In this document: in pieces, positions 58,946 to 64,000 of the stretch
Position numbering within the stretch: the first letter of the stretch is position 1
How the letters are laid out: each line of letters opens with the position of its first letter
Assembly: GCF_030450125.1 (NCBI RefSeq)
Contig: NZ_CP123923.1
Location: 6,147,501-6,211,500 of the forward strand
Length of the DNA: 64,000 nucleotides
Direction of reading: 5' to 3'
Source of the DNA: Streptomyces sp. WP-1
Lineage (GTDB): Bacteria; Actinomycetota; Actinomycetes; Streptomycetales; Streptomycetaceae
The notes under the pieces: generated by a model
What the model was told of the DNA's origin: nothing
Seen by the model: only the letters and a program-made list of their open reading frames with translations
Databases searched by the model: none
Translations under genes and position numbers: made by a program

Positions 58946-59707
58946 ATGACCGTCATGGTCGACATCCGGTCGGTGCACAAGAGCTTCGGCCCGCTCGACG
59001 TCCTCAAGGGCATCGACCTCCAGGTCCGCACCGGCGAGGTCACCGTCGTGCTCGGCCCCTCCGGATCCGGCAAGTCCACACTGCTGCGCACCATCAACCA
59101 CCTGGAGAAGGCGGACCGGGGCGAGATCACGGTGGACGGCGCGCCAGTCGGCTACCGGCGCGCCGGGGACCGGCTGCACGAGCTGCCCGAACGCGAGGTG
59201 CTGCGCCACCGCACCAAGATCGGCTTCGTCTTCCAGAACTTCAACCTCTTCCCGCACCTCACCGTCCTGGACAATGTGACCGAGGCGCCGGTGTCCGCGC
59301 TGAAACGGCCCCGCCGGGAGGCGGAGGAGGACGCGCGCCGGCTCCTCGCGCGGGTGGGACTCGCCGACAAGTCGGACGCGTACCCACGGCAGTTGTCCGG
59401 CGGTCAGCAGCAACGCGTCGCCATCGCCCGGGCGCTGGCGCTGAAGCCCCGGCTGCTGCTCTTCGACGAGCCGACCTCGGCGCTCGATCCCGAACTGGTC
59501 GGCGAGGTCCTCGACGTCATCCGCGATCTCGCCGCCCGGGGCACCACGATGATCGTCGTCACCCATGAGATCGCCTTCGCGCGGGAGGTCGCCGACAGGG
59601 TGGTCTTCATGGCCGACGGCCGGATCGTCGAACAGGGCCCGCCCGCCGCGGTGCTGGACGCGCCGCGCGAGGAGCGGACCCGGGCGTTCCTGGCGAAGGT
59701 GTTGTGA
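58946..59707 (+). CDS. amino-acid ABC transporter ATP-binding protein
   Basis: A 253-aa ATPase. ATG 58946 has AAGGA eight to nine nt upstream; ATG 58955 is internal. Walker A GPSGSGKSTLLRTI, Q-loop IGFVFQNFNLFPHLTV, signature LSGGQQQRVAIARALAL, Walker B LLLFDEPTSALDPELVG and switch VTHEIAFAREV are complete. It is the GlnQ/HisP group. It overlaps the next gene by 4 bp (GTGA). It energises the permease of this cluster. Confidence 0.95.
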   Translation: MTVMVDIRSVHKSFGPLDVLKGIDLQVRTGEVTVVLGPSGSGKSTLLRTINHLEKADRGEITVDGAPVGYRRAGDRLHELPEREVLRHRTKIGFVFQNFNLFPHLTVLDNVTEAPVSALKRPRREAEEDARRLLARVGLADKSDAYPRQLSGGQQQRVAIARALALKPRLLLFDEPTSALDPELVGEVLDVIRDLAARGTTMIVVTHEIAFAREVADRVVFMADGRIVEQGPPAAVLDAPREERTRAFLAKVL

Positions 59708-61479
59708 GGATGGGCGGGCGGTACCACCGCGGGATGCTCCATCTCGCCGCCGCCCTCGACCTCTCCGACCGCCCCGGCACCGGCCCCCGCACCGAACTGG
59801 TACGGCTCGCCGAGCAGGGCCGGCTGGACTTCGTGACCCTGGACCACCTCTCGGGGCGGCCGGGGCCCGAGGTGCTCGCCCTGGTGTCGGCGATGGCGTC
59901 GGCGACCCGGCGGATCGGGCTGGTGCCGAGGGGGACGGGGATGTCCGGCCTCCTGGACCGGGTCGCCCAGGGCCGTGCGGGCCGGTGGGCCGAGACACCC
60001 GGTGCCGGGTCCGACGCGGGGGCGCGGGAGGCCGACCGCGCGAACGGGGTGCCGGGCGCGGGCGAAGTCCCGTTCCGCGCCGGTGAGTTGTGGGACCAGC
60101 CGGAGGATGCCCCCGGTGTCCCGGGGGAGGGGCACGGTCCCGGTGCCGGCCCGTCGTACCGCCTCGCCCCCCTCCGCCTCGTCGACGCGAGCACCCGGGA
60201 CGCCCGGGCCCTCGCCGCCCGGTACGCCGATGTGGCCCTGGTCAGCGCCGTGACCCCGGCGCAGGCCACCGCCGTGCGCGAGGAGCTGCGGGCCCGGGCG
60301 GCGAGGTCGGGGCGGGAGCCCGGCGCCCCGCGGGTCCTGGTGAGCCTGCGGGTCGACCTCGGCGGCGGGGAGTGCGCGGCCGAGCCCGGGCACGGCGGGG
60401 GCGGCCCCCGGCCCACCGCGCGGGGCCCGCTGTACCGGGGCGGCCCGGTCGATCTCGCGGACCTGCTCGCCGACTGGCACGCCGAGGGCGCCGCCGACGG
60501 CTTCCACCTGGTCCCCGTCGAACCCCGCCGCGACCTGGAACGGCTGGTCAACGGCACGGTGGCGTTACTCCAGCACCGCGGCCTGTTCCGCACCTTCTAT
60601 CCGGGCGGCACCCTGCGCGAGCACCTGGGCCTGGCCCGCCCCGCGCCGAGGCCGAAGCAGACAACACATACCCAGCACGCACAGAGATGGAACAGCATGG
60701 CAATCGACGCGTTCGACGCATGGAAGCAGTGGCGGGAGAAGCGGGAGGAGTCGGTCACCGCGCCCTACGGACCGCTCGCGCTGACCGGCACCCACTGGAT
60801 CGAGGACCGGCCGGAGGGACGACTTCCGGACATTCCCGGGACTTGGCTGGCGGATGGTGACGGCATGGTCCTGACGGCCACCGAGGCCGACGGCATCCAG
60901 GTGGACCGCCGCCCCTTCGCCGGGGAGGTCCGGCTGACCGCCGACACCGGCCCGGAGGCCGCCGCCCGGGTCTCGATCGGCGAGAAACGGCTGGTCGTGC
61001 TGGTGCGCGAGGGCATCTGGGGGGTGCGGGTCTACGACCCCGGCGCCGCGGCGCGCCGGGCCTTCCGGGGCATCGAGGCCACCGAGTACGACCCGAGCTG
61101 GTCGGTGCCGGGCCGCTTCACGCCGTACGACGCGCAGCGCGTGCTGCGGCTCGGCAACGCGGACGGCCGGACCCGGGGGTTCGCCCTCGCCGGTGAACTC
61201 GCCTTCACCCTGGCCGGCCGGGAGCGGACGCTGGCCGTGGCCCGGCAGGGCGAGGGGCCGCTGTGGGCGGTGTTCGCCGACGCCACCAGCGGCGACACCA
61301 GTTTCCGGTTCCGCTTCCTCTATCCGCAGGCACCGGACGCGGAGGGCCGTACGACCGTCGACTTCAACCGCGCCCAGCTGCCGCCCTGCGCCTTCGCCGA
61401 CCACTTCCTCTGCCCCTTCCCGCCGCCCGGGAACACGCTGGAGGTTGCGGTGGAGGCGGGGGAGCGGGCGCTGAGCTGA
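59704..61479 (+). CDS. luciferase-like monooxygenase fused in frame to DUF1684
   Basis: A 591-aa frame from GTG 59704, overlapping the ATPase stop. Residues 1-325 look like a divergent LLM-class flavin-dependent enzyme ([91 protein letters not shown]), shorter than usual and with a Gly/Ala/Glu-rich insertion at 100-140. Residues 332-591 are a full DUF1684 protein ([17 protein letters not shown], then [19 protein letters not shown] and [15 protein letters not shown]). No stop separates them. The DUF1684 part could also start alone at ATG 60697. I recall these as two genes in other Streptomyces. Confidence 0.75.
   Translation: MRMGGRYHRGMLHLAAALDLSDRPGTGPRTELVRLAEQGRLDFVTLDHLSGRPGPEVLALVSAMASATRRIGLVPRGTGMSGLLDRVAQGRAGRWAETPGAGSDAGAREADRANGVPGAGEVPFRAGELWDQPEDAPGVPGEGHGPGAGPSYRLAPLRLVDASTRDARALAARYADVALVSAVTPAQATAVREELRARAARSGREPGAPRVLVSLRVDLGGGECAAEPGHGGGGPRPTARGPLYRGGPVDLADLLADWHAEGAADGFHLVPVEPRRDLERLVNGTVALLQHRGLFRTFYPGGTLREHLGLARPAPRPKQTTHTQHAQRWNSMAIDAFDAWKQWREKREESVTAPYGPLALTGTHWIEDRPEGRLPDIPGTWLADGDGMVLTATEADGIQVDRRPFAGEVRLTADTGPEAAARVSIGEKRLVVLVREGIWGVRVYDPGAAARRAFRGIEATEYDPSWSVPGRFTPYDAQRVLRLGNADGRTRGFALAGELAFTLAGRERTLAVARQGEGPLWAVFADATSGDTSFRFRFLYPQAPDAEGRTTVDFNRAQLPPCAFADHFLCPFPPPGNTLEVAVEAGERALS
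60697..60699 (+). other. possible internal start of the DUF1684 part
   Basis: ATG 60697 begins [12 protein letters not shown], where DUF1684 proteins normally start. The preceding ribosome site is weak (GAGATGGA, about six nt). Separate translation would give a 260-aa product. Confidence 0.45.
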
Positions 61480-61692
61480 CGCCAACAGGAGTCGAAGCGA
61501 CGGCCGTTGGGCAAAGGAGGGATAAAGTCCGACGGCCGAAAGGCACCCTTGTGCCTACCGGTCGGTCGGCCGAATACTCCCCCTCAGCGCTTGTCAGGGA
61601 CATGAGAAACCGGAACCCGGTCACGGCCCTGACTGCGCCTCACGGGCCCCGACCCCACGCGGGCCCCCGACTCCCCTTGGAGGGAACGAAAA

Positions 61693-62592
61693 GTGAGGAT
61701 CAAGCGCACCACCGCCCCGAGCGGCCCGGCGAGACGGACCCGGTTGATCGCCGTTGCCGCGGGCTTCCTGGCCGCAGCGGCGTTCGCCGCCCCCACGGCG
61801 AGCGCCAGCGACGCCCACCCCTTCAGCGCCGCCCAGCTCACCCGGGCGAGCGACTCGGTGATGAAGGCGGACGTCCCCGGCACCGCCTGGGCCGTCGACG
61901 CCAAGAACAACCATGTCGTCGTCACCGTCGACAACACGGTCTCCCAGGCCGGGATCGCCAGGATCAAGGAGCAGGCCGGCACCGACGCGGGCGCGCTCAC
62001 CATCAAGCGCACGGCCGGCACGTTCAAGCCGCTGATCAGCGGCGGCGACGCCATCTACGGCGGCCAGTACCGTTGCTCGCTCGGCTTCAACGTGCACAGC
62101 GGCAGCACCTACTACTTCCTGACCGCCGGGCACTGCGGCCAGGCCGCCTCCACCTGGTACAGCAACTCCGGGCACACCACCACGCTGGGCACCAACGTGG
62201 GCTACAGCTTCCCGGGCAACGACTTCGCCCTGGTCAAGTACACCAACTCCGCGGTCGCGCACCCGAGCGCGGTCGGCAGCCAGACCATCTCCAGCGCGGC
62301 CACCCCGAGCGTGGGCCAGACCGTCTACCGGCGCGGCTCGACCACCGGTACGCACAGCGGCAAGGTCACCGCGCTCAACGCCACCGTCAACTACGGCAGC
62401 GACGGCATCGTCTCCGGCCTGATCCAGACCACGGTCTGCGCCGAGGGCGGCGACAGCGGCGGCCCGCTGTACAACGGGTCCGTCGCCTACGGCCTGACCT
62501 CCGGCGGCAGCGGCGACTGCACCTCCGGCGGTACGACCTTCTTCCAGCCGGTGACCGAGGCGCTGAGCTACTACGGCGTCACGCTCCCCTGA
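61693..62592 (+). CDS. streptogrisin B-like secreted serine protease precursor
   Basis: A 299-aa preproenzyme of family S1E. GTG 61693 has GGAGGG eight nt upstream. Residues 1-38 are a signal peptide. Residues of about 40-114 are the pro-region that assists folding. The mature enzyme begins at Ile115 ([10 protein letters not shown]) and has 185 residues, the length of SGPB. The catalytic triad is His147 (TAGHC), Asp177 (GNDFALV) and Ser255 (GDSGGP), with disulfide Cys at 128/148 and 249/276. It degrades extracellular protein. A terminator follows, so it is a single gene. Confidence 0.95.
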   Translation: MRIKRTTAPSGPARRTRLIAVAAGFLAAAAFAAPTASASDAHPFSAAQLTRASDSVMKADVPGTAWAVDAKNNHVVVTVDNTVSQAGIARIKEQAGTDAGALTIKRTAGTFKPLISGGDAIYGGQYRCSLGFNVHSGSTYYFLTAGHCGQAASTWYSNSGHTTTLGTNVGYSFPGNDFALVKYTNSAVAHPSAVGSQTISSAATPSVGQTVYRRGSTTGTHSGKVTALNATVNYGSDGIVSGLIQTTVCAEGGDSGGPLYNGSVAYGLTSGGSGDCTSGGTTFFQPVTEALSYYGVTLP

Positions 62593-62622
62593 AGCGGCCC
62601 CGGCTTCGGCCGGGTCGCTGTG

Positions 62623-62654
62623 AGCCCCCGCACAGATGCGCCTGTGCGGGGGCT
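62623..62654 (+). terminator. terminator of first protease gene
   Basis: AGCCCCCGCACAG (62623-62635) pairs with 62642-62654 (13 bp, loop ATGCGC), followed by TCTTCATGT. It starts 30 bp after the stop. Confidence 0.85.
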
Positions 62655-62945
62655 TCTTCATGTCCGGCTTGTGAAGGAAGGGCGACGGCGGCGAATGAAA
62701 CAAGCCACGCCTCGTCGTCACGTTCCGATGAGCGCCACTCGCCCGTAGTGTTTGCGCCCCGGAATTTACTCGGTGGTGACGGTGGGTCACCTGTGAACGG
62801 GCGTGCGAGGGCCGTTCCCCGGTGCGTCCGGAACTCGGCCTTGTGGGTTCCCTGTGGGTTTCGGAAGAGTGAGCGCTCGTCAACCAGCCTTCCGGTCGTC
62901 GGATCCCCACAATCCGGCGGTCGTCCCCCCACAGGAGGACATGAG
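62655..62945 (+). other. 291-bp intergenic region before second protease
   Basis: No gene. It carries the promoter of the second protease but no clear hexamers. AGGAGG at 62933-62938 is the ribosome site of the TTG start. Confidence 0.5.
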
Positions 62946-64000
62946 TTGAAGCACCGACGCATACCCAGGCGCCGGCTCGTGATGGCCGGCGCGGGTGTCG
63001 CCGCGCTGGCCGCAGCGGGTGTCACCTTGCAGAATGCGAACGCCAGTGAGCCCGCGAAGCCCGCTGTCCAGGCCCGGCCGCTGTCCGCTCCGGCGGCCGC
63101 GACGCTGGCCTCCGACCTGACCGCCCGTCTCGGCGCGGACACGGCGGGCAGCTACTACGACGCCAAGGCCAAGAGCCTCGTCGTGAACGTGCTCGACAAG
63201 ACGGCCGCCAAGGCGGTCGAGGCCAAGGGTGCCAAGGCCAGAATCGTCACCCGCACCCTCGCCCAGCTCGACGGCGCCCGTGCGACGCTGAAGAAGGACG
63301 CGACCATCCCGGGCACGTCCTGGTCCGTCGACCCGGTGTCGAACAAGGTCGTCGTCACGGCCGACAAGTCCGTCACCGGCGCCCGGTGGGACAAGCTGAG
63401 CAAGGTGGTCGGCGGGCTCGGCGGCGCGGCCGAACTCAAGCGGTTCCAGGGCGAGTACAAGCCCTTCATCGCCGGCGGCGACGCCATCAACGGCTCCGGC
63501 GGCCGCTGCTCGCTCGGCTTCAACGTGGTCAAGGACGGGCAGCCGTACTTCCTGACCGCCGGGCACTGCACCGCGGACATCTCCAGCTGGTCGGACGCCG
63601 ACGGCGACGCGATCGGGCAGAACGCGGAGTCGCACTTCCCGGGCACCGACTTCGGGCTGGTCAAGTACACCTCGGACGCCGCCCACCCGAGCGAGGTCGA
63701 CCTCTACGACGGCTCGACCCAGAAGATCACCGGCGCCGCCGAGGCCACGGTGGGCATGAAGGTCACGCGCAGCGGGTCCACCACCCATGTGCACGACGGC
63801 ACGGTCACCGGTCTGAACGCCACCGTGAACTACCAGGAGGGCTCGGTCAGCGGGCTGATCCAGACCGACGTCTGCGCCGAGCCCGGCGACAGCGGCGGCT
63901 CGCTGTTCTCCGGTGACAAGGCGATCGGCCTGACCTCCGGCGGCAGCGGCGACTGCGGCTCCGGCGGGGAGACCTTCTTCCAGCCGGTCACCGCCGCCCT
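62946..64000 (+). CDS. sprD: streptogrisin D-like secreted serine protease precursor (3' end cut by window)
   Basis: At least 351 aa, running off the window. TTG 62946 has a perfect AGGAGG seven nt upstream; the ATG at 62941 meets a stop at once. The N-terminus [19 protein letters not shown] has twin arginines and a hydrophobic run (a Tat-like or Sec signal), then a long pro-region ([28 protein letters not shown]). The mature part begins [19 protein letters not shown], close to SGPD. The triad is in TAGHC, GTDFGLV and GDSGGS. It is a paralogue of the gene before it, with a longer pro-region. Confidence 0.92.
   Translation, partial: MKHRRIPRRRLVMAGAGVAALAAAGVTLQNANASEPAKPAVQARPLSAPAAATLASDLTARLGADTAGSYYDAKAKSLVVNVLDKTAAKAVEAKGAKARIVTRTLAQLDGARATLKKDATIPGTSWSVDPVSNKVVVTADKSVTGARWDKLSKVVGGLGGAAELKRFQGEYKPFIAGGDAINGSGGRCSLGFNVVKDGQPYFLTAGHCTADISSWSDADGDAIGQNAESHFPGTDFGLVKYTSDAAHPSEVDLYDGSTQKITGAAEATVGMKVTRSGSTTHVHDGTVTGLNATVNYQEGSVSGLIQTDVCAEPGDSGGSLFSGDKAIGLTSGGSGDCGSGGETFFQPVTAA

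Overview
The window is a stretch of Streptomyces chromosome. The base composition is very GC-rich with strong third-position GC bias, and the family set is typical of the genus: a SepF-like SflA paralogue, a DUF5685 Cys-rich protein, an orphan ParA-like protein beside ScpA/ScpB, streptogrisin proteases, an Rpf/LysM secreted protein, many leaderless genes, and GTGA/ATGA start-stop overlaps. Gene order matches what I remember of the S. coelicolor SCO174x-SCO179x region. That is recall, not a database result. No phage, plasmid, insertion sequence, CRISPR array or tRNA gene was seen.

Layout. 1-3.65 kb: end of an rRNA operon (16S-23S spacer, 23S, 5S, strong terminator). 3.7-8.3 kb: an Arg/Asp/Gly-repeat protein with a 384-bp tandem duplication, a DUF1015 protein and a HAD-IIA phosphatase. 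8.4-11.4 kb: an iron-box-controlled siderophore ABC importer without a binding protein. 11.3-18 kb: SCP2-like protein, a small hypothetical, tlyA, nadK, recN, a MraY-like membrane protein and a GT4 glycosyltransferase. 18-23 kb (minus): PucR-type regulator, FAD oxidase, GH15 hydrolase. 23.6-29.6 kb: pyrG, Nudix ADP-ribose hydrolase, STAND NTPase/TPR protein, ald. 29.9-34.4 kb: chromosome-organisation operon (ParA-like, ribbon-helix-helix protein, scpA, scpB, pseudouridine synthase).

34.4-37.5 kb: a 45-bp palindrome over the promoter of an ADP-ribosylglycohydrolase plus RlaP-like nucleotidyltransferase operon, a second RlaP-like gene facing it, and an orphan Rieske lipoprotein. 37.7-42.2 kb: aroH-type chorismate mutase, tyrA, cmk, plsC-like acyltransferase, der. 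42.3-50 kb: two hypothetical proteins, an Rpf/LysM protein, an orphan ctaD, an I78 inhibitor-like protein, a PAP2 phosphatase and a PIG-V-like mannosyltransferase. 49.9-54.9 kb: DHA2 efflux pump, glutaryl-CoA-dehydrogenase-like enzyme, sflA, DUF5685 protein.

54.9-61.5 kb: a divergent amino-acid ABC transporter cluster with a leaderless 23-residue leader peptide, an FAD/NAD(P)-binding protein, and a luciferase-like monooxygenase fused in frame to DUF1684. I read it as a candidate sulfur-amino-acid uptake and oxidation locus. 61.7-64 kb: two tandem streptogrisin-type proteases, the second cut by the window end.

The most interesting items are the ADP-ribosylglycohydrolase/RlaP module with its palindromic operator (34.4-37.0 kb), the leader-peptide sulfur cluster with its fusion protein, the repeat expansion in the rrn-adjacent RDD protein, and three places (recN, GH15, Nudix) where a short tandem repeat contains the stop codon of the gene it abuts.
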